Positions 19,636 through 32,524 are shown, counted from the stretch's first letter. The stretch: DNA of 64,000 bases from Hanleya hanleyi (GCA_036873755.1 JAVTVY010018961.1:1-64000); one strand, 5' to 3'. The notes: generated by a model from the sequence alone, not told the origin. A program made the numbers and translations.

Positions 19636-21790
19636 ACTTGGATTTTCGAATCGGACCAAAAAAGGTATCTTGCACAACTAGGCCCCATGTGGGACCTGTG
19701 TACCAAATTTCAGAAAGATCCATGAAGTATTTCCTGAGAATTCACGATAACAATGCTTCAAGGAGAAATTCAAGATGGCCACCTGGTGGCCGTATTGGAT
19801 TTTCGAATCGGACCAAAAAAAGGTATCTTGCGCAACTGGACCACAAGGGAACCTGTGTACCAAATTTGAGAAAGATCCATGCAGTACTTCCTGAGAAATC
19901 ACGATAACAAAATTTCATGGGGAAATCCAAAATAGCCCCCTGGTGGGCAAATTACATTCTCGAATCGGGCCGAAAAAGGTATCGTGCACAACTAGACTCC
20001 CAGGGGAACCCGTGTACCAAATTTGAGAAAGATCCACGCAGTACTTCTGGAGAAATCACGATAAAGTTTCATGGGGAAATCCAAGATGGCCGCCTGTTGG
20101 CCATATTGGATTTTCGAATCGGACCAGAAAAGGTATATTGCACAACTAGACACCAAGGGAAACCAGTGTACCAAATTTGAGAAAGATCCATGTGGTAGTT
20201 CCAGAGAAATCGCAATAACAAAGTTTCATGGGGAAATCCAAGATGGCCGCCTGGTGGCCATATTGGATTTCGGAATCGGACCAGGAAAGGTATCTTCCAC
20301 AAGTGGACCACAAGGGGAACCTGTGTACCAAATTTGACAAAGATCCATGCAGTACTTCCTGAGAATTCACGATAACAAAATTTCACGGTTGAATTCAAAA
20401 TGGCCACCTGGTGGCCATACTGGATTTTCAAATCGGGCCAAAAAAGGTATCTTGCACAACTGGACCCCAAGGGGAACCTGTGTACCAAATTTGAGAAAGA
20501 TCCATACAGTACTTCCTGAGAAATGACGATAAAGTTTCATTGGGAAATCCAATATGGCTGCCTGGTGGCCATATTGGATTTTCGAATCGGACCGAAAAAG
20601 GTATCTTGCACAACTAGACCCTAAGGGGAACCTGTGTACCAAATTTGAGAAAGATCCATGAAGTACTTCCTGAGGAATCGCAATAACAAAGTTTCATGGG
20701 GAAATCCAAGATGGCCGCCTGGTGGCCATATTCGATTTCGGAATCGGACCAGGAAAGGTATCTTGCACAAGTAGACCACAAGGGGAACCTGTGTACCAAA
20801 TTTGAGAAAGATCCACGGAGTACTTCCTGAGAAATGACGATAACAACTTTCATGGGGAAATCCAAGATGGCTGCCTGGTGGCCATATTGGATTTTCGAAT
20901 CGGACCAGAAAAGGTATCTTGCACAACTAGACCCCAAGGGGAACCTGTGTACCAAATTTAAGAAAGATCCATGCCGTAGTTCCTGCGAAATCCTGATAAC
21001 AAGGTTTCATGGGTAAATTCAAGATGGCTGCCTGGTGGCCATATTGGATTTTCGAATCGGACCAGAAAAGGTATCTTGCACAACTAGGCCCCAAGGGGAA
21101 CCTGTGTACCAAATTTGAGAAAGATCCATGCAGTAGTTCCTGAGAAATCCCGATAACAATGTTTCATGGGGAAATCCAAGATGGCTGCCTGGTGGCCATA
21201 TTGGATTTTTAAATCGGACCAGAAAAGGTATCTTGCACAACTAGACCCCAAGGGGAACCTGTGTACCAAATTTGAGAAAGATCCATGCAGTAGTTTCTGA
21301 GAAATCGTGATAACAAGGTTTCATGAGGAAATCCAAGATGGCTGCCTGGTGGCCATATTGGATTTTCGATCGGACCAGAAAAGGTATCTTGCACAACTAG
21401 ACCGCAAGGGGAACCTGTGTACCAAATTTGAGAAAGATCCATGCAGTAGTTCCTGAGAAATCGCGATAACAAGGTTTCATGGGGAAATCCAAGATGGCTG
21501 CCTGGTGGCCATATTGGATTTTCGAATCGGACCAGAAAAGGTATCTTGCACAACTAGACCTCAAGGGGAACCTGTGTACCAAATTTGAGAAAGATCCATG
21601 CAGTAGTTCCTGAAAAATCGCGATAACAAGGTTTCATGGGGAAATCCAATATGGCTGCCTGATGGCCATATTGGATTTTCGAATCGGACCAAAAAAGGTA
21701 TCTTGGACAACTAGACCCCAAGGGGAGCCTGTGTACCAAATTTGAGAAAGATCCATAAAGCAGTTCCTGAAAAATCGCGATAACAAGAAT
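19636..21790 (+). repeat. Tandem array of about 14 units of ~156 bp (pearl-type core)
   Basis: Unit landmarks: gaatcggacca, aaaggtatcttgcacaacta, ggggaacctgtgtaccaaat, gagaaagatccatgcagta, cgataacaa, ggaaatccaagatggc, gcctggtggccatattggat. The gaatcgg landmark recurs every 154-159 bp from about 19648 to 21679. Both strands carry overlapping open frames because the unit lacks stops in some frames; these are not genes. Located in the big SLC23 intron. Confidence 0.95.
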
Positions 21791-21794
21791 TGTT

Positions 21795-21859
21795 TACGGA
21801 CGGACGGACGGACGACGGACGGACGGACGGACGACGGACGGACGACGGACCACGGACGA
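21795..21859 (+). repeat. (CGGA)n tail of the 156-bp array
   Basis: cggacggacggacg with gacgacgg interruptions directly after the last unit. The array-plus-(ACGG)n arrangement is characteristic of bivalve pearl-like elements. Confidence 0.9.
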
Positions 21860-22409
21860 AAAGCGATTTGAACAGCCCAGGGCTAAAAACTGATTCCTGT
21901 GATGATTTGTATCCCAGTCACACTTTTATAAACACTTACCAATTAGTTCATACGTGTCTGTCCTTCAATGTAAAAAAAAGAAATAGTTCATCAGACCCAA
22001 TATATCGTAGTCATATTTGTATCAGTGTACCCCTTCCCCATCCGAAAATGTCACTAAAACTAGATACAACCGATCGAATACGACCGAGGAGCCATCGGTT
22101 TGGTACATTGAATGAAAGACTATGGGAAGATGTCCAAGGATTTATTGAGTCACTCTAGTTTGCACTTTGCGGAAACAAAATTTCAAGTTGGCCTCTAGGT
22201 GTCGCCACATATGGGTGTAGCCAATGAGGACGGAACGCAATACCAAGCGAAATCCTGTGACAGTATGATCCACATACCAAATATGAAAATAATTCATTAA
22301 GGCCTTCTGAAGTTTAGAGTTCGGACACGAAATGTCACGTCTATCCCACGTATGCCACATACGGAAATATGTGGATGGAACGCGATTCCGAATGATACCC
22401 TATTCCGAA

Positions 22410-22411
<2 letters not shown>

Positions 22412-22449
<38 letters not shown>
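22412..22449. repeat. (GA)n microsatellite
   Basis: About 19 uninterrupted GA units, followed by gttaaggattaacg. Confidence 0.95.
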
Positions 22450-22451
<2 letters not shown>

Positions 22452-22730
22452 AAGGATTAACGTAGCAATATTTTTCAGCAATAATTTTAAGTATTCCAAC
22501 AGAAACAAATTAATAACCTAGCAATCCAGAAGTAATCAACACAACACATTAACGACATGTACATACATTATAAGTTATACAATAAACCGATCTCTCTGAA
22601 AAGACCTAAAATACAACCTTATTTTACTCGACTAAAAATATCTTCTAAAGTAGCTGCTTGATGAAAAGAATCTTATAATCTTAAAATCTATTTAGTCGAT
22701 CAGAATATGTTTCACTGTGAGGTCTTCTTG

Positions 22731-23105
22731 TCATGGAATACATCTTGGGGTTGACTCTTTTTTTAGTAAATGTTCTTGAGTTAATCGTGTATGACCGAAT
22801 CTACATCGCCTGATCATGGCTTGATCAAAACGTTTCTGGCTGCTCAGATGAGTATAGCGTAAAGTTTTTTGGAACTCATGAATTTTGTTATTATCCACAG
22901 CATCCCATAAAGATTGAAACAGCTTTCTCACATAAGCACAGAAACAGGGTCTGAAATCGCTAAATGAGATTCCAACAGGATCAACCTCACTATCTAGGGC
23001 TTAGCCATTTCATCAGCTTCAGTATTTCCTCTGATGCCAACGTGGCTAGGCAACCAACAAAACACAATATCAATCCGTTGATTACACCTTGTAGAGCGAT
23101 AGCCA
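22731..23105 (-). pseudogene. Jockey-like LINE fragment, RNase H and C-terminal zinc region
   Basis: 23105-22994 on the minus strand encodes FCWLPSHVGIRGNTEADEMA, a typical RNase H motif of I/Jockey-type LINEs. After a stop, 22931-22731 encodes RFGHTRLTQEHLL and TPRC, the conserved C-terminal block. The reverse transcriptase part is missing, so this is a 5'-truncated, decayed copy. It lies on the same strand as the SLC23 gene in its largest intron. Confidence 0.8.
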
Positions 23106-23501
23106 CATTCCAAGCTTGGAAAGTATCCATTGTCATTATAATTTATTGTCCAGAAATGAAATTTCAAGTTTGGGTGTATGTGGACGGAACGGAATACCAA
23201 GCAATATCTTGTGGGAATATATCGATATATTTGGAAGAATCCATACAGTCGTTGTATTTAGTGTGTTTTTTTTGCAGCGAAAGCGAAATATTAATTTGCT
23301 GCCAGGCGCCACCGATTGGCATTTGTGGATTGACTACGGTCCCAAGCGACATCTTGTTTGGTTCAGAGCTGCAAATCAAAAGTTGGCTTCTCTAGGCAGG
23401 AGCAAAATGAGTGACAAATTTGAGGTTACTTGACAAATGCATTCAAATATTATGTGAAGGACAGCAAAAGTGGTCAGACATCAATGGATGCCTAATTTCG
23501 T

Positions 23502-23793
23502 GGCAGGTAAACACTCTCTTACTCCTCTATCAGGTTAGAGAGCACCCCCTCTCTAACATGGAGATAAAAAGGTAGTTTTTGATCACTAAATTCGAGAATA
23601 TATCGAATGAAGAAACATAAATATTCATGCATGCACACTTTCATTAGAAAGCCACTGTTACAACATGTAACAGTGTATAAGGTAAGTCGCCTGAAGATTT
23701 TGGAGCGTTATGATAAATAAGCCAAAAGATACTAATCAAAAACGACCTTTTTACCTCCATTTTAAAGAGGTAGTTCTCTCTTACCTGTTTATG
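23502..23793. mobile_element. MITE with imperfect ~85-bp inverted repeats
   Basis: The left end gcaggtaaacactctcttac ... ggagataaaaaggtagtttt is mirrored by aaacgacctttttacctcca ... tctctcttacctgtt at the right end. The left arm is longer by one internal stretch (agagagcaccccctctctaa). Confidence 0.6.
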
Positions 23794-23799
23794 GTATAC

Positions 23800-25930
23800 A
23801 AGTATTAGAGCTACAACAATATCGGCAAAGGAAGTTTTTCTGTGAGATTTTTCTCGCCAACTTCGTGGGGAAAAAGAACTGACTTGCCGTATCCGGGCAC
23901 CATAACTTTGACAAACGTAATTTTAAGCCATAAATTCGGTATATTTCTAACGTTGTTGATGAGGAATATGTTTATATGGGAACGATGGTCAGGTTGACTA
24001 AAGCATAAGCACGTCCATGATCCGATTTCTCGATTCCGCTCTAGTTGTGGGTTCTCTATTTCTTGAAAAAAATCACCATGCAGCCATTTTTGTCGAATTT
24101 CTGCTGTACAGCCATGCTTTACGATTTGCTAAATGTGTGTTTGTTCATTTTGATCTAAAATTCCCAAGCACCTCCAATTTGTGAAGTTTGTCTCTGCTTG
24201 AAGTCAGTCCGACGAAACAAGCGACACTTCTGCGCACACCACGTGGTACAGCGCATATGACAGAGTATACAACTTTACAATATATGTACATTGCGAGGAC
24301 TTGCGAATGTATTCAAGATGTCCGCCGTAAATATACAAAATCTTGAAGGCAATTGTCTACAAGTTTGGTTTGAAAGGTAACTTCTCCTCTGACATGTAGT
24401 CCATTGTGACAGAGTCACGGTGACTTTAGCACTTCATGTTTCAATACCTTGGAATGGTCTATCCCAGCTCCCGAACTAGCGTATCTAATTCTGCTAAAAC
24501 GGGTGCTAGGGACCGTGTGGATACTTCATAGTCTTCACATGAACATGAGCAACAAAAGCGCGGCTGAGTTACTAAGGCTACGTCCGAGAATCCACCGTAT
24601 TCTCGGGTTTGAATGTGAGGTGCCGATGGAAGTTTTCCTATAGAGTCATATGTTTGCTTTTCAGTCGCTAGACGTCGTAAATTATTCCCACCTCTTGCAT
24701 ATCTCTCCAATTTAATCCAATTTGATTATGTTACTCGTCAACAAATATAAGCTATGAAATAAAGATGATCGATTTTGAGGTATGCATTATTTGGGGTATA
24801 CGACAGAAAATTGTAAGAAACAGGAAATAAAGGAGGTATACGTGAGTGTGATTTAACGTCGCTTTCAACACTATTTCATTCATTTCATGGTTCCTATTCC
24901 TTTTTACATGCTCTCTGAGGAGCTGAGGTCTATAATTACCATGAGTGGAGTTTGCACAACGACACCCCAGGTCAAATGTTTTAGATGGCAACAAAGGGCT
25001 ACAAAAAAAAGCAATTTGCCAGTGGTGCTCCAAACATAGCTGCCATTTTGAATGTACCATATTGCGATATGAGCATGAAAATGAGCATGAAATGAAAAGT
25101 TGCAGCGTTAAACAACTCGAATATGCATTTGGAAAACCACAATAAAAAGAAAACTGTAAATAAACCGGCATATTAGATGACTCTTCATGCCTACCACTTT
25201 GAATTGGCTCATGATGCTGTGCACGGTCGGAGAAACATGCAAATAAGCCCGAAACGATAAGTCTTGACGTAACGTAGCGCCGGCGCAAATAAATGTCTAT
25301 ATTTAGGGTGGGCCATTCCTGCTAAAATGTATTGCGTTGAACAGTTAGCAATGTACTGAAATTGTAATTTCAATACATTGACAATATGGACGGCCGAATC
25401 GGCATTTTCGTTCAAAGGCAACTGTAGAAGGTTACTCAATTGCACAATCGTCATTTTCAACCATTCTAACAAGTTTATTCTTTGTGATATCGCACAGGCT
25501 TATCGTTAGCGACCGCTCGCTATAATCGCTTGATCGTTGTTGTCATAACCATTTTACAGCAAACTTCCGTTCTTATCTCTGAAAACGGGAACGTTGTCTT
25601 CGTGACCTTTAATTGTGAATAAGAGTTATGCTTTATCCGGGGTTACGTAACATATCATTGTCCGTACAACGCTTGTCGGTGCTAGTCGAATTCGCCTGCT
25701 CTTATAATCCGTTATCCTTTTCCATTCTATTCAACCATATATGCAACTTAGTTCAACTCTCATCGGCATTCAGACGCCAAGGTGATTCTGCTGGTAGAAA
25801 CGTTTTTCCATATTCAGTAACTACATCAATTAAACACGAATTAACGACCGTTCAATACATATCCATGCACAAATATATATTTGCTTACCCGAAATAACGG
25901 TAACAGTTTAGACATAGTTCAGCTTACTCC
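23800..25930. other. Large-intron sequence, nothing firm
   Basis: Several overlapping open frames (the longest 24752-25288, minus) lack any family signature. A SINE-like motif is at 24850-24890. Confidence 0.5.
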
Positions 25931-25934
25931 TTAA

Positions 25935-26325
25935 GGTCACAAACCACCATTGATTTTTTTTTGGACCTAAAACTATGAACAGGACTTGAAAATTTGATTG
26001 GTCATTATATCTGACTGGGCGAGAAGTGGTTTGTGATATATTTCAAAATGTTTCCATAATATTCAACACTAAAAGGTATCCAAACAACCTTTTAAAAAAT
26101 TAAAAGGGAAAAACTCTGGGCCAGTGTGATTACCCACTTCCCATATTCTCTGTGATTATGTCGAGCGGAATAATCTAATTCCTGGCAGCCGTAGCTCGAA
26201 TAAATGGTGGCGAATGTATGCTGAGCGGGAAATTCAGGCTACCTGGCATGGTGGGTGATTTGTCAAGATGTACGCAGCCGATTTACTACACATTAAGTAG
26301 GGCTGTTTTTTAGTGGTTTGTGAGC
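25935..26325. mobile_element. Short DNA transposon/MITE with TTAA target duplication
   Basis: Termini ggtcacaaaccac and gtggtttgtgagc are inverted (12 of 13), and TTAA flanks both sides (25931-25934, 26326-26329). An internal agtggtttgtgatat copy is at 26027. No coding capacity. Confidence 0.75.
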
Positions 26326-26329
26326 TTAA

Positions 26330-28637
26330 ACCTATGTACGTGTAGCAGGCATAAAGCACGGTGGATATGGAAAGTTGGACCATTAGGAGTTTTGGTCCGA
26401 GTGTAATCTTTTAGCCCAGCTTCTTGCATTACATATACGAATCTCTCAAACTGTTGTTTTATCGAGACGTTGGGGAATATTTAGTTGGGATTAGGTGGAC
26501 AACTACAGGTTAAGATGGCCTGGTCATCAGATCGACTTGGTCCGCCTTCTGCAATAACAACAGGCCAATATGTGCATCTGACATTCTGTATTCAGCCGTC
26601 GCCCATAAAATAATTAATAATCGAATGACCTATAACGATGAAATGAAATCATAGCTTTATAGCCCAGAAACCATTGTAGAACTTCTCATAGGATTTTGCC
26701 TCGCATCTATGGGCGATTTATGAAGAAAGAGGTGTAAGCATTTGAGTGAGCATGCGCTGCTCGCCGACAACAAAGATCACAACCTCTAACCATCTCGGTC
26801 ATCTATACGCGGTAAGACTGACCCTGGGATCGTGTGTATCCATTTTCAGCCTACTTTCGGCAACTGCAAGAGGGAATTTCCATAAATCAATACCACGTGA
26901 CTTCGTCAGCCAACCAGTTAAAGTCTAACAACGTCACTCCAACGTAACTCGCCATTTTCGTCATGTGATGAACTACTGTTCAAAATTTCAGATCCACCAC
27001 ACCTCTTGGATGATACGAAAGTTATACATACCTATATATTTTGTAAGCCCAGGCAATATCTGTTTCAGAAATGGTATGAAAACCTATAATTTATCGAGTC
27101 TGTTCTCCGCCGGATGAAGGCCGAACAGAATCCGGTAAAGTACCGGATATCGCTCCGCGATAATGGAGACACACGATTCACAAGCCATCTTATGGATGGC
27201 GAAGTGTACGCAAATGCACAGATCATTGTGTACTATAGCTACTCGTCTATTTCTTACTCCATTTATTAGTGAGAACTTGAACCGAGACACATCTCTTTGT
27301 GAAAGGGCTACAAGCATGAGCTTAGATGATTTTGCCGGATGATTTGTTTTACTGAACTGAATTTGTATTACATTTTCATGAATTAAACAAAACTATTTTC
27401 ATTTGTGTTCGCGTTAGCGATACATTTTTCCAAAGCATTGACGAAATCATTCATATTGAACAGGGTGGAGAAAATGTCCGGACACGAAATATAAAACACC
27501 TGAACGATTCAAGGGAACCTCACCTTATAGTGGCTACAGCCTAGAGACCTGGCGGCTGAGTACACAGGATTTAATCTATAATTTCTCAGCAGTGCATGGC
27601 TTAAATGGATGTGTTTATCATTTAGAAAGCTACTGAGGTACATAATGTGTTACCTGTATTTTTCGGTAATCACTCATAATAAATCGCTCAGCCAGAACAG
27701 CTTCCCTCATACAAAAATCTAGCTTATGTTTAGACCTGTACATGTAATGTGCGGTTATTTTTATTTCTGTAGAAATTTTATACTAAAACTAAAGCCAAAT
27801 GCAGACTTAAATAATCATCTCTAAGTATCGACGAAATCGTTTATATCATCCTCACACGCGCTAACTGCACGTGCTTCCTTCACCATCCGTCATGCCTTGT
27901 GACACTCAGGTGAGCTTATCTTATGTGTTCGACCGTAAACGTACTTCACAAAGCTAATTAGCAGATCGTATGAGCTGCATTACAATATAAATATCGCGAA
28001 TTTACCCGCTAGCATTTTCCTTTTTTACGTTATTCACAACGATAGAGTGACGCAGCAATAATGCGTGAAGAGAAAAAGCATGTCACGTCAACAACATATT
28101 TTTTATTTATGTCGGTGTTGCACACTCGAACTTTTCGATTCTTTAACATTAACATTTTATGTCAGTTTTACACAGAGACATAGTCATGAAGCATGAATCT
28201 TCACCATGAAGCAGTTTATTGTCTCGAGATCCGATCGCGGGTGTACGATGTTTTTATTATTGCATCTTGATATAGTTAAAAACAGTTCTCTTCTTATACC
28301 GAAATAAGTTTTGGGAAAAAAGTGTTTTTCTTAGCAAATTTTCATCATAAAAAATTGACTTTCCGCAAAGAAATTCAACACGCACTTGAATGAAACCGGA
28401 TTAAAAGTCAACCAGCCACCAGAGGCTATCGTTTCAAGACATGGCATCTATTCGTTACAAGCAAATAAATCAGCCATGCCCATTCTATTTGTCCTAGATA
28501 ATGTCATCTGGAAGTGTCAAATTCAGCAAAACAAAATGACGGCCGAAATGGTACATTTCAATAGGACAAAATTTCATATTTGCCCCAAAAATTCTCTCGA
28601 TTTGCGTATTGTTGTGTATCTGGGTCCGACTAAATAC
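26330..28637. other. Large-intron sequence, nothing recognised
   Basis: No repeat structure, RNA gene or exon seen on either strand. Confidence 0.5.
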
Positions 28638-28728
28638 CGCAAACAACCGTAAACAAACCGTAAACAAATAGTAAACCACCATAAACACTCCTAAACAAAT
28701 AGAAAACTATCGTAAACAAGTAGTAAAC
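28638..28728. repeat. Cluster of GTAAACAA motifs
   Basis: gtaaacaa occurs three times, with taaacaa, ataaaca and cgcaaaca variants within 90 bp. It may be a small degenerate tandem repeat (ccgtaaacaaatagtaaac). Confidence 0.6.
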
Positions 28729-28767
28729 TACCGTCAGTGAGTAGCCGCATATGCTATTATATGAATT

Positions 28768-28845
28768 AGGTCTTTGGATTATGGACGCGAACATTCTTTA
28801 ATGGACGACGGCTGAATATTGAATGGTGGACTGGACGCTTGTATG
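28768..28845. repeat. Interspersed repeat family, copy 2 (partial)
   Basis: aggtctttggattatggacg, then ttaatggacgacggctgaat and gactggacgcttgta match 33969-34049 and 6998-7052. Confidence 0.7.
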
Positions 28846-29399
28846 TGCGAGTACGATGCCGTGACCTGTTCACATCTTATTTCCGGATTTGGCGACTGGT
28901 ATATAAACACCTGGTGTCGGATTATATATGTGAATTTGATTGAGAATAGCGGTCATTACCGAAGATCGGGAATCTTACACCGTTCAACTATCCTGTTCTC
29001 AATTTTTCATTTCTCAAGTATACTTCGTCCCTTTCTCTACCGCTACCTCTCCCAAACCCGAGGTAATCATCATCCTTTACCAATATAGTGCTTAAACAAT
29101 CCTAGATAAAAGTTATGAGAGATATTTATTAAAATTAGTCATTCATATATACAGCTATATATATGCATGATGTGCACGTACTTATATCTATCAGGTATTT
29201 CAGGTCTCTGAGTCTGCAACACTGAGTAAACCATGTGTTATTTATCTCAGATGGCGAACGTTTCTAATTCTCTCTCAATACATGTACGTATATTTGAGCA
29301 GTTACGTATAGGACAAAACAACTTAATAGCGAAGGCATTTAAGTAGGATAACAGTTTCAAGAGTCATTTGATAAATAGAGTTATACTATAGCCCCATTC

Positions 29400-29877
29400 T
29401 TCGATTGATCAGATGAAGGCGTCCTAACGATTAGAAAACTAGCCCTGCGATAGAGGACTGAAACTTACCACACCAAAGCCTTGTGTCAAGCTCTACCAGA
29501 AAATGTAACTCTGTTGTAACTCTGATGAGGCCACATTGACGTCATTTTCTCAGAAGCATTTTTTGGTAGATTTTTCGTTTCGTGAAAATTACATGATAAC
29601 AATAATCTAGTTTTTGGTCCGTTTTTGTCCACTGAAAGCGAACAAGTCGAAGAAAAATTGAGAAAACATCACTTATCTGATACCCAACAGGGCCGCCATT
29701 TTGAATCTACCCATTATCCTGTGCTCGGGGTGGTAAATTGGCCTACAATGACCCCAATATGATTAGCTACAAGGAGTCAAGGTGTATCAGCTCTCAATTT
29801 TGTGGCGTTTCGCAGACAGGCTAGAAAGTTTGGTAGGACGTGGGGGAAATTTCCACCCCAAGGCCTGACAGGGTTAA
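29400..29877. mobile_element. piggyBac-type MITE relative, diverged
   Basis: Contains gaaacttaccacac, accagaaaatgtaa, a gacgtcatttt...gcattttttg block and an end aaggcctgacagggttaa. The same blocks occur at 8230-8440 and 56210-56560. Confidence 0.5.
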
Positions 29878-29966
29878 TTATTTTGTGGACCACGGCTGAA
29901 TCCTGAATCTGACGCATGAATACTTGTACACATGCACACTTGATATAATTTCTTATTTGTATTATC

Positions 29967-30137
29967 CTTAGCCCCTTTTACGTAGTATTGTGTTATAATG
30001 TTCCTCTTTGTTGTATCATTTCCTGCATTCCATAAAAATTTAAATAAAACTGTGTTAAGATGTTGAACAAAGTCTTCAGGTGTTTTGGACAAGGCAAGAA
30101 AGAGGCGGGTTACTTTTGACAAGGCGGAAAGTGCCAC
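29967..30137 (-). pseudogene. L1/Tx1-like LINE fragment (C-terminal connection region)
   Basis: The translation contains ALSALSKVTRLFLALSKTPE and LNTVLFKFLWN, then K-R-N-I. The pattern (L)SK.T.LF(L/I)ALP.P......LN...F.F(I/L)WN is typical for the segment after the RT domain in L1/Tx1-type LINEs. Only about 55 residues remain, within other repeats. Confidence 0.65.
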
Positions 30138-30479
30138 CCCCCCCCCTCCTAGTGAACTTTTCTCTGCTGCTCCGAAACGACAAAACCGAGGAGGCTGAAA
30201 CTTGGTGACTTTTAAGCTTATCTTATTGGGGTCATTTTGGGCCTATTTTCATATACCCCCAGGCAGAGGATCATGGATAAATTCAAAATGGCGACCATGT
30301 GGTATCCGCAAAAGTCGTGTTTTCCAATCTTTTCGCTCCATTTCTTCACATTTTCCTTGCCTAAAAGGCCTTGAAAGTATATTATTTATGCAAAACTAAT
30401 TATTCCCTATTTTATTAGATTTTTTTCCAGAGAAAAATCTGAAAAATGAAAATTTTGAAAAATCGACCCCAAAAAGGCC

Positions 30480-30690
30480 GAAAAATGGCTTCCGAGAAGA
30501 TGACGTCATCATGGCGGCCATCTTGGATTTTTTTACATTTCCCGGTAGAGCTTGAACCCAAGATAATGTGTGGCAAGTTTCAGCGCTCTAGCCTTAGTGG
30601 TAGAGAAAATATATAGGGGGGCACTTTCCGCCCCCCCCCCCCCCCCCAGGCTGCGATACACCCCAAATCGCCCAGGCCAGATAGGGTTAA
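30480..30690. mobile_element. piggyBac-type MITE, right-end copy
   Basis: gatgacgtcatcatggcggc ... gtggcaagtttcagcgctct ... C-run ... cccaggccagatagggttaa. It matches 52205-52400 closely and 8170-8330 in reverse. The last four bases are TTAA. Confidence 0.6.
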
Positions 30691-30811
30691 GTTCCTCCAA
30701 TTTCGCTAAATGATTGCTGAAAATAATTGAAGTTTACAGAGGCAAATTCAACTCTAGGAAATTTAAAATCAGGGAACTTAACTTACCTGAAGTATTCTAC
30801 CTCTGACCTAC

Positions 30812-30850
30812 TTAACCCTACCCGGCCGGGTGGGGGGGGGGGAGGTGATT
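30812..30850. mobile_element. Isolated left end of a piggyBac-type MITE
   Basis: ttaaccctacccggccgggt followed by a G-run is the reverse complement of the right ends at 30.69 and 52.40 kb. The remainder of the element was not recognised. Confidence 0.4.
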
Positions 30851-31335
30851 TCACTTGACAAATATATGTAGGTTTATTGTTTTGGTGGGAAATTAAAGCC
30901 GTACGACGTCGGGCATTACAGGTTAGTTTCCCTATGTATTCTTGCATTTACCAGGTTTACCCCATGTTGAGGCGTTTACTCCATCAGACATTCACGATAC
31001 TCATTCATTTACCGCTGCCTAACTTTATGAACGTGTTAGTTTTACGTTAGACATCCGAAGGGTTCAACGTATCGTAAGTCCTGATCTTTTTGAGGTCGTG
31101 AGGCCATCTACTGACGAAGCAGTCAACTTAAACTCCCACAAGCCACCTTAATCAAGGATTCTGGACTTTGACAGGCTATTTTCTTAACAAAGTTTCCACA
31201 GCAATTTATTTATCATTTACGGCAAGAGTATGCTCTCAAATGTTCTTGGGTACAATCCGCTCCCACGTAAACGGGGTGGCACTTAATTGATGGCTTAATT
31301 ATCGAAAAATCTTGTGAAAAATCTAAACCCCTTAC

Positions 31336-31466
31336 CTGTAATCCAAATACGAGTGTGACGAGAATAGGTGGTCGATCTCGGACGTTATATAGAAGTTTCG
31401 ATTCCTCCATGATTCGTCTCTTTTGACTTCTCTTCAGCGAAACACTGAACCCCTTCGATACGTTGT
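31336..31466 (-). CDS. SLC23-family transporter, start-codon exon (first coding exon seen)
   Basis: First exon of a nucleobase/ascorbate transporter, a plasma-membrane permease that in animals moves vitamin C or nucleobases with sodium. The minus-strand exon is bounded by an acceptor (tttgtttag) and a donor (gtaagg). The probable start ATG is at 31410, giving 25 residues that end RDRPPILVTLVFGLQ, which corresponds to the family's conserved N-terminal PP..L...GLQ stretch. The frame stays open upstream of the ATG for 18 codons to the acceptor, so an upstream coding exon cannot be excluded, but a 5'-UTR exon is equally likely. It ends in phase 0 and joins the exon at 17420-17571 across a 13.8-kb intron. 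Unlike most members, the residues after GLQ are not His-Tyr. Confidence 0.82.
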
Positions 31467-32048
31467 CTAAACAAAGAAAATCAATAATTCGATGAATGAT
31501 GTTTTTCTATTCTGCAATAATATCATATACTCCACTAAAGTATATTATTTCTCTCAATGTACTGATCTGCGAGTGATACTAGTATACGAGAAGTTAAAAA
31601 TTGCACCTAACGCCTTTATTTTGCGTTTACGGTAAGGGGGTGGGGTTGATAAAATGTTCCTAACTTTTTTATTTGTTGTCCAATTGATTGAAATGAGGTA
31701 TCTTTGTATTCAACATGAGCCGGGGAATCAGGCCAATATAGTAAACTTTCTAATATTTACATATTTTGACGTCACTAAGGGGTCATCTACAATTTTCATA
31801 TGAAATCGTATTTTTACCAAAATTGTTACCTAAAATGGTTCAAATGATTCTTTTTTGGTTAGCCGAACACATGCAGGATACAACTATAATTGCTAGTAAA
31901 CATAATTATGCAAAGTAGAATATCAAGATTTATTTATTTGAAAATTTCGTTCCTTTTCTGTATGGGGGCGAAGTTACCTAAATGGTTATAACTGTTTTAT
32001 TCCTTGTCCAATTGATTGAAATGAGGTATTATATATGCAACATAAACT

Positions 32049-32250
32049 GCGATACCGGATATTAACAATGGTGCGCAGGGGTCAAAGGTCACTTCCGGTC
32101 ACGTGACCGGAACCGGAAGTTGTCACAAGACAGGTGGCGCCCCCTGTCGGAAGTAGGTCAATAAGAACCAATTTAGCCTGTCAATGGTTAAAAGAGTCAA
32201 TTTAGCCTTTACATCATGTCAATGGTTAAAGGTCATTTCCGGTCACGTGA
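32049..32250 (+). repeat. Viral-type intergenic repeat with CACGTG palindrome upstream of the 32.6-kb gene
   Basis: Begins with ataccggatattaacaatgg, the same box found reversed at 12886-12909 and 61643-61665. It contains a perfect 16-bp palindrome at 32095-32110 (ccggtcacgtgaccgg), the gcgccccctgtcggaagtag block shared with 12.6 kb, and a second ccggtcacgtgac at about 32239-32251. Two copies of 'gtcaatggttaaa' follow each other at 32180 and 32218. Confidence 0.7.
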
Positions 32251-32390
32251 CAGTAAACATGGAAACCCCCAGATGAAAGATGAGGACCCGGATGTAAAAC
32301 CACAGTACCCGGATGGAAGACGGAGGAACGACGGGGAAAACCCACTGGGAAACCCGGATGTTGACAAGGTCCCGGATGTAAAATCCACTG

Positions 32391-32392
<2 letters not shown>

Positions 32393-32426
<34 letters not shown>
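32393..32426. repeat. (CA)n microsatellite
   Basis: Uninterrupted CA dinucleotides about 100 bp upstream of the TATA box at 32525. Confidence 0.95.
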
Positions 32427-32428
<2 letters not shown>

Positions 32429-32524
32429 TGCACATGCGGCTCAGTCGTACACCAGTACATATCGGTCTTCGTCTTGGGGGTAGTTGAACTGAGTGTGCTA
32501 AAAATAGATCACCAGCTAGCGTGC

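Noticed and set aside
19640..21740. Dozens of open frames of 60-140 codons on both strands
   Set aside because: They are translations of the 156-bp tandem unit, repeat in register with it, and have no family signature.
24752..25288. 178-codon minus-strand frame
   Set aside because: No recognisable domain; Cys/Phe/Ser-rich composition typical of AT-rich intron sequence.
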